The position numbers and the translations under genes are program-made. A model generated the notes under the pieces. It was not told where the DNA came from. It did no database searches and saw only the letters and a program-made list of their open reading frames with translations. From MWCR01 sp049325475 (lineage in GTDB: Bacteria > Patescibacteriota > Patescibacteriia > 2-12-FULL-60-25), in contig JBMOLN010000006.1 of assembly GCA_049325475.1 (NCBI GenBank), positions 1 through 58,757 of the forward strand: 58,757 bases of DNA, written 5' to 3'. Below, one piece after another: positions 50,511 to 58,734 of this stretch; within the stretch, counting starts at the first letter, position 1; each line of letters starts with the position of its first letter.

Positions 50511-51602
50511 ATGCCAGATTCTGATTTAAAACCAAATTCCAATCCCAAAGGAGATGGCAAATCCGCCAATCCAGCATCATGGCAGAATCTGCCCAGCGTG
50601 CAACAGGGCGCCGGATCCGATCCGGCTCCGTCAAGGCCAAAAGATCAATCGGACAGCAAGGTGGTGCCCACGCCGCCGGCTTTGCTTAAGAAGATGCAGC
50701 AAAAAAGTGAGCCCGTTAAAGCTCCGGAGCCTGCAGCCGGACCAAGGTTTGTTGCCGGCGCGAAAGACGCGGAAAATAAAAAATCAGCAGCAGCTAATCC
50801 GGTGCCTGCGGTTCCCGCATCACCAAAGCAGGATGACAAGCCTAAAGCCGAATCCAAAGAAAAACCGGAATTATCTGCCGGTAGTACTTTAAGCGGACCG
50901 GTAAAAAAATTAAAACAGGGCGAGAAAAAGAAGAAAAAACATATACCGGTTGATGTGAGCGATGTGATTGCTTGTTCGGTTCTATTTCTTATTGCATTGC
51001 TGATTCTGATATTATGTTTTTTATACGGCGCGGCCAAAGCGGGTCTGATCAATATTCCGTTTTTTTCCAGTTATTATCAGGGTCCTGCACCAATCAGAAC
51101 AGTAGAAGCCGAGCCGGTTACTTGGGATGATTTTAGAGCTAAAATCGCCGGTAAGATTATTGCCAGAGGGGTTGACCAAGGGCCTCCCTATACTTTGCTT
51201 ATAACCGAAGAGGATTTGACCGGATTGCTGCTGGGAGCCGTTGATGCGGGTTTGCGCAGCGCGGCTTATCGTGTTGAAATGGCTCAAGTGGCCATAAGGT
51301 CTGATAATATTGAATTTTATTTTGAACTGACATGGCGGGATTGGCTGCATTTTTACATAGTTGCTAATCTTGTACCCGAAGTTGAGGATGACGGGACATT
51401 GCGTTTTGCGGTCCGTGACGCGCAATTGGGCGATCTGCCGCTGCCAAGAGATACCATGCTGAGGCTGGTCGGTTACTTTTTTGCCAGAGATGTCGGAATT
51501 TGGAGGATTATAACCTCTGATGGTTCGGGAATCCAAAGCGTGATGCTTTCGGAAAAAAACATGCAGATTATTGTCGGCCCCTTAAATCAAATCGGTCAAT
51601 GA
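50511..51602 (+). CDS. Membrane-anchored protein with long disordered cytoplasmic region
   Basis: 363 residues. The first 145 are low complexity (P, K, A, S, D; ending KKLKQGEKKKKKH) and probably disordered in the cytoplasm. One membrane helix follows (about 152-178, VIACSVLFLIALLILILCFLYGAA). The outer domain (about 190-363) includes WDDFRAKIAGKIIARG, LLITEEDLTGLLLGAV and VRDAQLGDLPLPRDTM. This resembles the YpmS/DUF2140-like lipid-binding-type folds of Gram-positive membrane proteins, but weakly. The ATG is two bases after the transporter stop. The next gene overlaps its stop by ATGA, so the three are translationally coupled. Confidence 0.7.
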   Translation: MPDSDLKPNSNPKGDGKSANPASWQNLPSVQQGAGSDPAPSRPKDQSDSKVVPTPPALLKKMQQKSEPVKAPEPAAGPRFVAGAKDAENKKSAAANPVPAVPASPKQDDKPKAESKEKPELSAGSTLSGPVKKLKQGEKKKKKHIPVDVSDVIACSVLFLIALLILILCFLYGAAKAGLINIPFFSSYYQGPAPIRTVEAEPVTWDDFRAKIAGKIIARGVDQGPPYTLLITEEDLTGLLLGAVDAGLRSAAYRVEMAQVAIRSDNIEFYFELTWRDWLHFYIVANLVPEVEDDGTLRFAVRDAQLGDLPLPRDTMLRLVGYFFARDVGIWRIITSDGSGIQSVMLSEKNMQIIVGPLNQIGQ

Positions 51603-52360
51603 TATTTTTCTATCGATTATTACCCATGGCTGCAGCCATATTGGTTGCAGTGAGTTTTTATTTTCAGTTTGAAAGGCCGTTTGAATATCCGTATATTGCG
51701 CTTATTGGTGTTGCCGGGGTTTTGGGCAGTGTGTTTTTGATGGCAAAGGGCAGGTTGTCTTTCTTTGATGTAACAGAAAAAATATTACCAACGGTTTTAT
51801 TGGAAATGGTTTTGGTATTCTCCATACTTTTGATTGAAGGAGATATTCAAAAATTAATTGCCGTATTGCTGGGATCTGTGGCGGCTTTTTTATCATTGGA
51901 GTTGTTGTTTTTTTTGGCGTTTATGCCTTCCAGATATCCGGTGCATGGTTTATCGCGGGTCAATATTGCTTACGTGCCTTTTATAATCTGGTATACGGCG
52001 GCGACTTCGGTTGGTTTAATAATATTTTTACATAGTCCCAAATGGATCCATGTTTTAATTATGCTTGTATTGGGGGTTACGCTGTTTAGAACTACGGGGC
52101 ATCCGGAAGCCACGAAAGAACAAAATAGCCGGTGGATGATGATAGGGGCCGTGGTCGGCTTACATCTGGGAATTTTGGGTGCAATGTTGCCGCTTTCCAT
52201 GTTTGCTCAAGGCGCGATAGCTATGATAGTTTTTTCCGTAATGTTGAGGCTTAGAAGGTATTTGTACCATCCAATACCGGGTAAAGTTCAAGCTTGGTTT
52301 GAGGGGGTTGCAGCAACCGTATTTTTTGGTATTGTACTCATTACATCAAGATGGCTTTAA
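51599..52360 (+). CDS. Polytopic membrane protein, unknown function
   Basis: 253 residues with seven to eight membrane helices and very short loops (near 5-24, 32-50, 62-80, 84-112, 122-142, 146-164, 176-205, 225-248). It has no transporter or enzyme signature; a KGRLSFFDVTEK loop and the SRYPVHGLSRVNI loop are the longest polar parts. Its ATG overlaps the preceding stop (ATGA). Proteins of this shape are frequent CPR hypotheticals. Confidence 0.7.
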   Translation: MIFFYRLLPMAAAILVAVSFYFQFERPFEYPYIALIGVAGVLGSVFLMAKGRLSFFDVTEKILPTVLLEMVLVFSILLIEGDIQKLIAVLLGSVAAFLSLELLFFLAFMPSRYPVHGLSRVNIAYVPFIIWYTAATSVGLIIFLHSPKWIHVLIMLVLGVTLFRTTGHPEATKEQNSRWMMIGAVVGLHLGILGAMLPLSMFAQGAIAMIVFSVMLRLRRYLYHPIPGKVQAWFEGVAATVFFGIVLITSRWL

Positions 52361-52361
52361 C

Positions 52362-52425
52362 TACATGAAACATATAATCTGAAATCTACAATCTAACAGC
52401 TGGCGACCAGCAACAGCAACCAGTG
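52362..52425. repeat. ATCTGAA / ATCTACA repeat tract
   Basis: Units ATCTGAA, ATCTACA, ATCTAAC (period seven), then GCGACCAGCAACAGCAACCAG, between the polytopic protein and the HtrA-like gene. Confidence 0.65.
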
Positions 52426-52439
52426 ACTAAAAAAAACAT

Positions 52440-53633
52440 ATGAAAGATAAGCAAAAAAAGATATTGATAATTGCATTGGCGGTAATCGGCCAAGTTGCTT
52501 TGTCTGTTGTGTGCGGAGCAATCGCCGGTTCCATTGCAGCCGGCAAAGTCACAGATCAATTCAGAGTTACGATGAAAACGGATTTATCATTGGGATCGGC
52601 AACCGGCACCGGTGTACAGGATATTGATGACCCGCAAACCGCTACAACGTCGATAAAATTAATTTCTTTGTCTGATGCGCAACTTAATCCCATAGTGGTG
52701 CCGGACTCAATATTGGACCGCAGAAGCCCGGTGGCAACATTGTTGAATGCAAAGAAAATTATTGCCGCAACAGGATTAAGCGAAGCCGCGGAAATCGGCC
52801 GGGCGGCGGCGGTAACATCGGACGGTTGGTTTGTTACGCCTGCCGCAATTTTGCAAGATATCCGTTCTGAAGACGTGGTTGTTTATTATGAGAATCAAAG
52901 ATATAAAGCGGAAAAAGTTATTTTGGATAATGCTACGCAGGCTGCTTTTATTTATACCGGTTTAAAGGGATTGCCCGCAGTATCTTTTGCGCAGCATCAT
53001 GGTCAGCGGTCGGGCATCGCGCTTTGGTTTGAAAGTCAAAATAAAAGATTTTCACCTTCATCCTTGATAAGCGTGAGAAAAGAGGTTTATCCAAGCATTA
53101 AAAGTTCCGATGTTTTGATGCGCAGGATGGTTGCAGAGGGAGAGGCGAGTGATATGGAAATGGGTGCTCCGCTTTGGGATTCTAAGGGCTCTTTGGTTGC
53201 TTTGGCCGAAAGCTATGATGGTGATGAGATCTATGCGATTCCGGGTTCGGCAATTTCCGCATCATTGCAAAGTTTGGTATCCAACGGTGAAGAAATCAAA
53301 CATGCCTCACTGGGTGTTTATACACTGGATTTAAATTTTTCCGAGATTGAACCAGGGGGCGGTTGGCCGGAGCGAGGTGCAAAGATTTATCCAACTGCAA
53401 AATTGAAAACCGGAATAGAAGCGGGAAGTGCGGCGGAAAATGCCAAACTGCAACTTAATGATGTGATTTTACAAATAGATCGTGATATAATGGACGGTAG
53501 CTTGGATCTTGGGGATATCGTGATGCAGTTTCGGCCCGGCGCGAATGTGAATTTAAGAATTTGGAGACAAGGGGAGGAGTTTGATGTGGCTGTAGAATTG
53601 GGAACTCAAGTGACAAGCAAAAAAATGCCATAA
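52440..53633 (+). CDS. Membrane-anchored HtrA-like protein with degenerate protease site and PDZ domain
   Basis: 397 residues. One N-terminal membrane helix (about 8-32) precedes a trypsin-like domain (about 110-280) and a PDZ-like domain (about 285-395, LKTGIEAGSAAENAKLQLNDVILQIDRDIM). In active HtrA proteases the His lies in a TNxHV motif after DGxIxT; here the match is SDGWFVTPAAI, without His. The catalytic GNSGGPL is replaced by DMEMGAPLWD, without Ser. It is therefore most likely a pseudoprotease that binds peptides outside the membrane. It lies 80 bases after the polytopic protein and one base before the Wzz-like gene. Confidence 0.75.
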   Translation: MKDKQKKILIIALAVIGQVALSVVCGAIAGSIAAGKVTDQFRVTMKTDLSLGSATGTGVQDIDDPQTATTSIKLISLSDAQLNPIVVPDSILDRRSPVATLLNAKKIIAATGLSEAAEIGRAAAVTSDGWFVTPAAILQDIRSEDVVVYYENQRYKAEKVILDNATQAAFIYTGLKGLPAVSFAQHHGQRSGIALWFESQNKRFSPSSLISVRKEVYPSIKSSDVLMRRMVAEGEASDMEMGAPLWDSKGSLVALAESYDGDEIYAIPGSAISASLQSLVSNGEEIKHASLGVYTLDLNFSEIEPGGGWPERGAKIYPTAKLKTGIEAGSAAENAKLQLNDVILQIDRDIMDGSLDLGDIVMQFRPGANVNLRIWRQGEEFDVAVELGTQVTSKKMP

Positions 53634-53634
53634 C

Positions 53635-54243
53635 ATGCCTTCTACCAATCTTTTACATTTGTATTTAAAGGGATGGCAACTCGTGGTTATAACAACAGCG
53701 CTTGGTTTGATTTTGGCCATGGGAATCTCTTTGGTGCAGACAAAAAAGTATTCGTCACAGATTAGATTGTTGATTACCCAGACAAATGTGACGGGTGTGG
53801 ATCCGTATACGGCTATAAAATCCACAGAACGCATCGGTCAGAATTTGGCGGAGCTGGTTTACTCTTCCAGTTTTTTTAACGCTATCATGGAGCAGGGCGG
53901 GGTAGACAGGAATTATTTTTCATCTGATGAGATTGATAAAAGAAAGGAATGGAGAGAGACGATAGAGACGGGTGTTACTCCGGGAACAGGTGTTATGTAT
54001 GTGACGGCTTATCATCCGGATAGAACGCAGGCCACGGCCTTGGCGATAGCCGTAGCTACGGAGTTAGCGGAACAGGCGCCGAATTTTTTCGGTTATTCGG
54101 TCAGGGTGCAAATCATAGATGATCCTTTACCGAGCAGGTATTATGCCAAGCCTGACTTTTTACAAAATGCGGGCTTTGGTTTGCTGTTCGGATTTTTGAT
54201 CGGTTCGGCATGGGTGCTGGGGCGCATAAGGAATATTCGCTAA
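53635..54243 (+). CDS. Wzz/YveK-like chain-length determinant family protein
   Basis: 202 residues. Membrane helices lie near both ends (about 16-37 and 178-197), with an extracytoplasmic alpha/beta domain between (YSSQIRLLITQTN..DPYTAIKSTERIGQNLAELVYSSSFFNAIM..). The terminal motif PLPSRYYAKPDFLQNAGFGLLFGFLIG has the proline-rich segment before the second helix that marks Wzz/capsule co-polymerase proteins. No BY-kinase domain is attached and no glycosyltransferases are in the window. Its ATG is one base after the HtrA-like gene's stop. It probably helps control surface polysaccharide length. Confidence 0.75.
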   Translation: MPSTNLLHLYLKGWQLVVITTALGLILAMGISLVQTKKYSSQIRLLITQTNVTGVDPYTAIKSTERIGQNLAELVYSSSFFNAIMEQGGVDRNYFSSDEIDKRKEWRETIETGVTPGTGVMYVTAYHPDRTQATALAIAVATELAEQAPNFFGYSVRVQIIDDPLPSRYYAKPDFLQNAGFGLLFGFLIGSAWVLGRIRNIR

Positions 54244-54660
54244 CGCGATGATAAAGGACTAAGGATGAATGAATAATGCATAATGCATGGTGCATAACAA
54301 TCGAACAACGAATTTAAACCGTATTCCAGTTTATCCGTTAAACAGTTATCACGAGCTGATCTCTGACTGACTGGTTAACGGGACTACGGGTTAACGTATG
54401 TTGCAACTGGCGGCTAGTATCTAGCGACTGGCGTTTGGACACTGAAAAAAATCTGGTCCTCGACTCTGTCTTCGATTGCACTCAGACCCTGATGAATAGA
54501 AGGGAGGCTCGGACTCGAAGAGAATCCACAATCTGAAATTTGAGTACTGAGTACAGGGTACTAGGATTATGACTATGACTAAGCACTAGGACTTAAAATT
54601 GAGCGGTTAGCGAATTAGAAGTGATGTAAATGTTTTGACAAAATCGTGAAATAGGTTAGT
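54244..54660. repeat. Repeat-filled intergenic region
   Basis: No gene is seen. It holds GCATAAT/GCATGGT/GCATAAC units, an AACCGTATTCCAGTTTATCC word (inverse of 44570-44606 and of 23480-23500), GGTTAACG words, CTGGCGGCTAGTATCTAGCG, GAGTACTGAGTACAGGGTAC and CTAAGCACTAGGAC. Most units are seven bases. Confidence 0.75.
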
Positions 54661-54665
54661 AAATT

Positions 54666-54687
54666 GGCTAAAATTAGCCATTTTTTT
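54666..54687 (+). terminator. Rho-independent terminator
   Basis: GGCTAA-AA-TTAGCC stem followed by A and seven T's. It lies 420 bases after the Wzz-like gene, just upstream of the next promoter, and insulates it. Confidence 0.8.
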
Positions 54688-54712
54688 ATTGTTAAAATTT
54701 AGGGGCAAAGTA

Positions 54713-54741
54713 TTGACATTTAGCCGGTTTTGTGCTAATGT
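54713..54741 (+). promoter_or_regulatory. Strong sigma70 promoter of the 55082 gene
   Basis: TTGACA (54713-54718), 17-base spacer, TAATGT (54736-54741) with TGC directly before it (extended -10). The transcript leader would be about 330 bases. Confidence 0.85.
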
Positions 54742-54856
54742 ACGCTATTCCTTTCAAAAGGTTTTTGCGGTTTTAAAGCCGTTTCATGCGTCGGTGGGAA
54801 GCTTTCCTCCTCTTCCGATTGACCATGAGACGACTTGAGGATCGCAACGGCTAACT

Positions 54857-55000
54857 GTCTGAACCTTGATTAATCTTGATTAACAAACCAATTAATCTTG
54901 ATTATTTAATAAGAATTCGGAATATGGAATATAGAATATAGAATTCCTTAAGTAATCATGTAAATTTTGAGCGGAAATCATGCTTAATCAAGGTTCAGAC
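54857..55000 (+). repeat. Palindromic repeat element with 17-base inverted ends in the leader
   Basis: GTCTGAACCTTGATTAA (54857-54873) and its exact complement at 54984-55000 enclose CTTGATTAAT repeats and GGAATAT/AGAATAT heptamers (54918-54943). It resembles the TCTGAACC..GGTTCAGA palindromic repeats known from other bacterial genomes. Confidence 0.75.
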
Positions 55001-55027
55001 AACGAACCTTGAAATAAAGAGAATCAA

Positions 55028-55074
55028 GCGCCTGCAGGCGCACTAACGTGCCCTGATGGGCGAAAGGAAAAGGA
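55028..55074 (+). promoter_or_regulatory. Two-hairpin leader motif with Shine-Dalgarno, copy 1
   Basis: Hairpin GCGCC-TGCA-GGCGC (55028-55041), CACTAACGT, hairpin GCCC-TGAT-GGGC (55050-55061), then GAAAGGAAAAGGAG, eight bases before the ATG at 55082. Stems and linker match copy 2 at 56595-56643. Confidence 0.75.
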
Positions 55075-55081
55075 GAGACAA

Positions 55082-56350
55082 ATGAAACTGGGTCTCAAGA
55101 TGTGTGTTGCTTTTCTGATTTCGTTTTCTTTTTTGCTGCTCGGTGCGGCGCCTGCCAATGCACAGGATTTGCCCAACCGCGGCGGCCGGGTGGAGGACAG
55201 GCGTCCGCCGCCCAAGAAGGCGGATGACAAGAAGCCGGCGCCTGCAAACCAGTGTGCGATCGGCGAGGAATGTCGGCAGACCGTCTGCGACATGCAGGCC
55301 GATTGCGCTAAGCGCAAGGCCCAGCAAAACGTCACGCAGACATATTTCCAGGAGTGCCGCGGACCCAAGCTCACGGTTGTGGAGCGGGGTTCGGATGGAC
55401 TCCCGGTGACCAAGGTTATCGACGGTGAGGGCAAGCTGGTGAACGGCAAGTGCGAATGCCCTGCCGGTTTTTACCTGATTGAGCCGCTCAACATCCCGCG
55501 CACGTACAGTGTGAGCAAGCGGGATGCGGAAACAGGGACCGTGACCACGACCAGGATTGGCCGGCCGGGCTGGTGCGCTCCCATGGATCCGAGCATTTCC
55601 TACAAGGTCTTGCCGGAGATCATGAGAGACATCATGCTTTACATCGCCAAGCTGCGCCAAGAGACGGGCAACCAGATTGCTACGCTGAACGGCGACGTCA
55701 TCAACCTCAAGGCCACGGTGGCCGGACAGGGTGCTGACATTGCGCTCAATCGCGCCGGCTTGAACGCGGTTATGGCCGACCAGGCCAAGTTGTCGCTCTA
55801 CGTCAAACAGAATGTGGAGCCGGCAATCGAGAAGCTGCGCAATGAAATCCGCAACCGCTGGCATGCCAACGTGGGCGCGGCCGGTCAGATTGGCCGGATG
55901 CCCGAGCGTACGCATGGCGGCGCCGGTGTGGAAGCGTCTCTCATCACTCCCCGGTTGGGAGGCAGTGTGGTTCGCGTGGAAATCGGCGGACGCGCCATCT
56001 TTGGGACATCTCAAAGGGTGGACAACAACGGTTCGTCAAACCGCGTGGCCAACTGGACTTTGTACGGCGGCCCGGCCTTTGAGCTGGACGACGACGGGGT
56101 CTGGAGACTGCATACGCGCGCTTACATTCAGCAGATGGATCGTGAGCGCGGGCCCAATCACATCAGCCGTTCGGTGGGCGGCGAAGCGGCCTTGTCCGTC
56201 AGAGTCGCCCCCAATGTCAGGCTGACTCCGCACTTCGGTGTGGGTGCCGGGCGTTCGGTCATCGACCGTGAGGATCATCCGGAATTGCCCGGTCGCAAGA
56301 AGACGGGCACCGAGGTCCACGGCGGTTTGACCGTGGGAGTGGAGTTCTAA
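55082..56350 (+). CDS. Secreted protein with Cys-rich head, coiled coil and beta-strand C-terminal domain
   Basis: 422 residues. The signal peptide ends near residue 27 (PANAQ). About 30-150 is proline-rich then cysteine-rich (QCAIGEECRQTVCDMQADC..; CECPAGFYLIEP). About 175-260 is a helical coiled coil (IMRDIMLYIAKLRQETGNQIATLNGDVINLKATVAGQG). The last 150 residues have alternating polar/apolar strands (WTLYGGPAFELDDDGVWRLHTRAYIQQM..VRLTPHFGVGAG..EVHGGLTVGVEF), end in Phe and resemble an outer-membrane barrel. That is odd for a CPR cell, which should lack an outer membrane. GC-rich codon use, a strong promoter and a strong Shine-Dalgarno sequence set it apart from most neighbours. The fold is unproven. 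Confidence 0.75.
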   Translation: MKLGLKMCVAFLISFSFLLLGAAPANAQDLPNRGGRVEDRRPPPKKADDKKPAPANQCAIGEECRQTVCDMQADCAKRKAQQNVTQTYFQECRGPKLTVVERGSDGLPVTKVIDGEGKLVNGKCECPAGFYLIEPLNIPRTYSVSKRDAETGTVTTTRIGRPGWCAPMDPSISYKVLPEIMRDIMLYIAKLRQETGNQIATLNGDVINLKATVAGQGADIALNRAGLNAVMADQAKLSLYVKQNVEPAIEKLRNEIRNRWHANVGAAGQIGRMPERTHGGAGVEASLITPRLGGSVVRVEIGGRAIFGTSQRVDNNGSSNRVANWTLYGGPAFELDDDGVWRLHTRAYIQQMDRERGPNHISRSVGGEAALSVRVAPNVRLTPHFGVGAGRSVIDREDHPELPGRKKTGTEVHGGLTVGVEF

Positions 56351-56354
56351 GATT

Positions 56355-56377
56355 TTTACTCGGCCTTTGCCGAGTCT
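56355..56377 (+). terminator. Hairpin after the 55082 gene
   Basis: ACTCGGC-CTTT-GCCGAGT, six bases after the stop; a second inverted repeat GGGCGG..CCGCCC lies near 56400-56428 and is followed by a short T-rich stretch. Confidence 0.65.
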
Positions 56378-56429
56378 GTGATTCTCTATGTCTAGGTTAT
56401 GGGCGGTATGTACACGTGTACGGCCGCCC

Positions 56430-56594
56430 CTTCTTAACGAATTACTGATATTGCCGATAAGGCGAGATCGGGGGTTCGACTGGAAGAATGACGTCGGACG
56501 TCTATACGTCTATACGTCAAATATATGAACCTTTGAAATTTGAGAACAAACAAATTAGCTAATAGCTGATAGCTGTTGGCTGATAGCGACGATC
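56430..56594. repeat. GTCTATACGTC and AGCTGAT repeat tracts
   Basis: ACGTCGGACGTCTATACGTC units (period 8), then TTTGAAATTTGAG, then AGCTAAT, AGCTGAT, AGCTGTT, GGCTGAT heptamers. No gene and no clear promoter for the next gene were found in this gap, so cotranscription from 54713 remains possible. Confidence 0.7.
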
Positions 56595-56643
56595 GCGCCC
56601 GGAAGGCGCACTAAACGTGCCCTCAAGGGCGAAAGGACAAGGA
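56595..56643 (+). promoter_or_regulatory. Two-hairpin leader motif with Shine-Dalgarno, copy 2
   Basis: Hairpin GCGCC-CGGAA-GGCGC (56595-56609), ACTAAACGT, hairpin GCCC-TCAA-GGGC (56619-56630), then GAAAGGACAAGGAG, seven bases before the ATG at 56651. Loop bases differ from copy 1 while stems, linker and purine tract are kept. Confidence 0.75.
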
Positions 56644-56650
56644 GAAAGTC

Positions 56651-58468
56651 ATGAAGCGTTTCGGAATGTTTTCTGTTGTGGCGATTGCGACGTTGACCCT
56701 GGGCTGCCTAAACGGATACGCGGAAGATGCGGATCTGGCGGCAGGCACGGGTGGAACCGGCGGAGAAGCTGGTGCAGGCGGAAGCGCAGGCACGGGTGGA
56801 TCAGCCGGGACAGCCGGCACGGGCGGAAGCTCGGGCGAGTGCTCGGAACCGGGGCTCAAGCAGGACTGCGAATGCCCCGGAGGAGCCGAAGGCACGCAGG
56901 AATGCGGTGACGACGGCGAATGGGGTGAGTGTATCTGCGTCTATTGGCCTGACGGCGACGGCGACGGCTACGGTGATTCGCATGGCGACGAGAAAGAGTC
57001 GTCCACGCCTCCGGCCGGATATGCTGACAATGACGACGACTGCGACGATGGCAACGCGTCCAGCTGTCCCGGAGCCGACGAAGTCTGCGACGGCGAAGAC
57101 AATGACTGTGACGGCGACATCGACGAGGGCATCAATTGTGATGAGCCCTCGACTTGGTATGAGGACGCGGACGGTGACGGACGCGGAAATCCTCATCGCA
57201 CCAAGATTGCGGTCAACAAACCTGCTGGATATGTCGCAAACGACGACGATTGCGACGACACCAATTCGGATACGTATCCGGGCGCAGCCGAGCTCGAAAG
57301 CGCTACGGCTTGCATGAAGGATGCGGACCGCGACGGCTATGGTGATGATTCGCCTCCGTCGGGTGTGACGCCCGGTCAGGACTGTGACGACAGTGATGCG
57401 TCGCGGCATCCCGGTGCACCGGAAGTCTGTTTCGACAATATCGACAATGATTGCGACGGCCAGACCGATGAAGGGTGTGATCAGCCCACGGATACCTATT
57501 ACCGTGATCAAGACGGTGACGGGTACACCATCGGCAATGGTCAGCAGTTCACTTCTCCGCCGGCCGGCTGGACAAAGAATCAGAGTTCCAAGCCGGATTG
57601 CGATGACACCAATTCCGCAATTCATCCGAATGCGGTTGAGGTGTGCGGGAATGGCGAGGATGACGACTGCGACGGCGAGATCGACGAAGACTGCGGAGTC
57701 TGTGACCCGGGTGAGACTCAGAGCTGCCAGTGTGCGGGCTCGGGCACCGGAGTCATGACCTGCCAGCAGGACGGGACTTGGGGCGCCTGTGAAGGGTGCT
57801 CGGGCATGGTGACGGTACGGTTGGAATACACCGGACCTAACTGGGCCAATCCGGTTCTGGAGGGTTCGTGGGACGGCCGTAGCTACAAGCCGTTCACGGG
57901 CTGCAACAGTTCGGCCAACACGGCGAACTGTGAATGGCAGATGGACAGTCTGCTCGTCTCGACGCTGGTCCTCCAGGTGAGCCTGGGCATGGATCGGTAC
58001 TGGGGCGATGGCAGTGGCAATCCTCCGGCTCCGTGTTTGACTCCGGCCGAGGCGAATGCCTTGGTCGGATCGAGCTTGACTGTTCTTGGCACCCTCACCT
58101 TGAAGGTTGATGGCGTGGCCAAGAATTTCGCTTTGGCTCCGAATGGCGTAATGAAGCCGTCCGGAACCAACTCGTGCAGCGAGTCGGGCGACTTCCCGTA
58201 CTACAACGGGCGTCCGGTGATGACTGCCATGAGCGGCGAAGTTTTCATCCAGCTCCCCACCGAGGAGCAGATGCAGGGACAGCGTTTCGTTGCTCCCGGC
58301 CTCTCGCTTCTCAACAAAAGCTGGCACGAGGCCAAGGAGAGCAAGACGTTCTTCATGGTCGGTGGCAGTATGCGGGATCTGGAGACGATCGATCCTGCAG
58401 ACATTATCAGGCTGGGAGAAGAGAATCCGTACGTGCGGCGCTTCTTCCCGGCTTTGTTCTCAAACTGA
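56651..58468 (+). CDS. Secreted (probable lipoprotein) MopE-like calcium/metal-binding repeat protein
   Basis: 605 residues. The N-terminal signal ends at TLGC (Cys19), a near-lipobox with Thr at -3. A Gly-rich linker (about 33-58) follows, then a Cys-rich segment and at least three units of the MopE-type motif: D.DGDGYG..PAGY..NDDDCDD....PGA.EVCDG.DNDCDG..DE (about 98-355). The acidic loops look suited to Ca2+ binding. Then comes GETQSCQCAGSGTG and a C-terminal beta-rich domain of about 220 residues with no assignment. Such Gly-linker/MopE proteins are typical of myxobacteria and relatives, so transfer is possible. GC-rich codon use and Shine-Dalgarno are shared with the gene at 55082. Confidence 0.8.
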   Translation: MKRFGMFSVVAIATLTLGCLNGYAEDADLAAGTGGTGGEAGAGGSAGTGGSAGTAGTGGSSGECSEPGLKQDCECPGGAEGTQECGDDGEWGECICVYWPDGDGDGYGDSHGDEKESSTPPAGYADNDDDCDDGNASSCPGADEVCDGEDNDCDGDIDEGINCDEPSTWYEDADGDGRGNPHRTKIAVNKPAGYVANDDDCDDTNSDTYPGAAELESATACMKDADRDGYGDDSPPSGVTPGQDCDDSDASRHPGAPEVCFDNIDNDCDGQTDEGCDQPTDTYYRDQDGDGYTIGNGQQFTSPPAGWTKNQSSKPDCDDTNSAIHPNAVEVCGNGEDDDCDGEIDEDCGVCDPGETQSCQCAGSGTGVMTCQQDGTWGACEGCSGMVTVRLEYTGPNWANPVLEGSWDGRSYKPFTGCNSSANTANCEWQMDSLLVSTLVLQVSLGMDRYWGDGSGNPPAPCLTPAEANALVGSSLTVLGTLTLKVDGVAKNFALAPNGVMKPSGTNSCSESGDFPYYNGRPVMTAMSGEVFIQLPTEEQMQGQRFVAPGLSLLNKSWHEAKESKTFFMVGGSMRDLETIDPADIIRLGEENPYVRRFFPALFSN

Positions 58469-58483
58469 TCTAAACCGATCTAA

Positions 58484-58510
58484 ACCGAGGTCTCACTCCT
58501 GACCTCGGTT
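58484..58510 (+). terminator. Hairpin terminator after the MopE-like gene
   Basis: AACCGAGGTC / GACCTCGGTT, a ten-bp perfect stem with an eight-base loop, 16 bases after the stop. Confidence 0.8.
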
Positions 58511-58538
58511 CTCCTAAACCCTGACGACGAAAGTTGTT

Positions 58539-58620
58539 GGGGTTTTTTTGACCATGATTACCTTGACACGGTCGTTCGCGAACGACGTGTCTTGATTTTA
58601 TAAAGATTAGCAGGATTATT
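58539..58620 (+). repeat. Dispersed repeat, copy 2, with palindromic insertion
   Basis: Same outer parts as 42312-42390 (TTTTTTTGACCATGATTACC .. GATTTTATA .. AAGATTAGCAGGATTATT). It is interrupted by a palindrome GACACG-GTCGTTCGCGAACGAC-GTGTC (58565-58591) whose core also occurs at 37069-37084. Confidence 0.8.
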
Positions 58621-58630
58621 TTTTTTATTA

Positions 58631-58734
58631 GCAAGACTAAACTCACCCCAAACCCCTCTCTTGAGATCAATAGAGGGGCTTGGCAAGACTAAACTCACCC
58701 CAAACCCCTCTCTTGAGATCAATAGAGGGGCTTG
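58631..58734. repeat. Perfect tandem duplication of a 52-base unit
   Basis: Units 58631-58682 and 58683-58734 are identical. Each contains CACCCC..AACCCCTCTC and TAGAGGGG, the palindromic family also seen at 8745-8818. Nothing else is seen to the window end. Confidence 0.9.

Noticed and set aside
55043..56014. A 323-codon open frame on the minus strand
   Set aside because: It is the shadow of the GC-rich secreted protein gene at 55082, without motifs or start signals.
56801..58327. A 508-codon open frame on the minus strand
   Set aside because: It is the antisense shadow of the MopE-like gene; its GC-rich, acidic-repeat codons leave the opposite frame open. The plus-strand protein has clear motifs, promoter context and Shine-Dalgarno.
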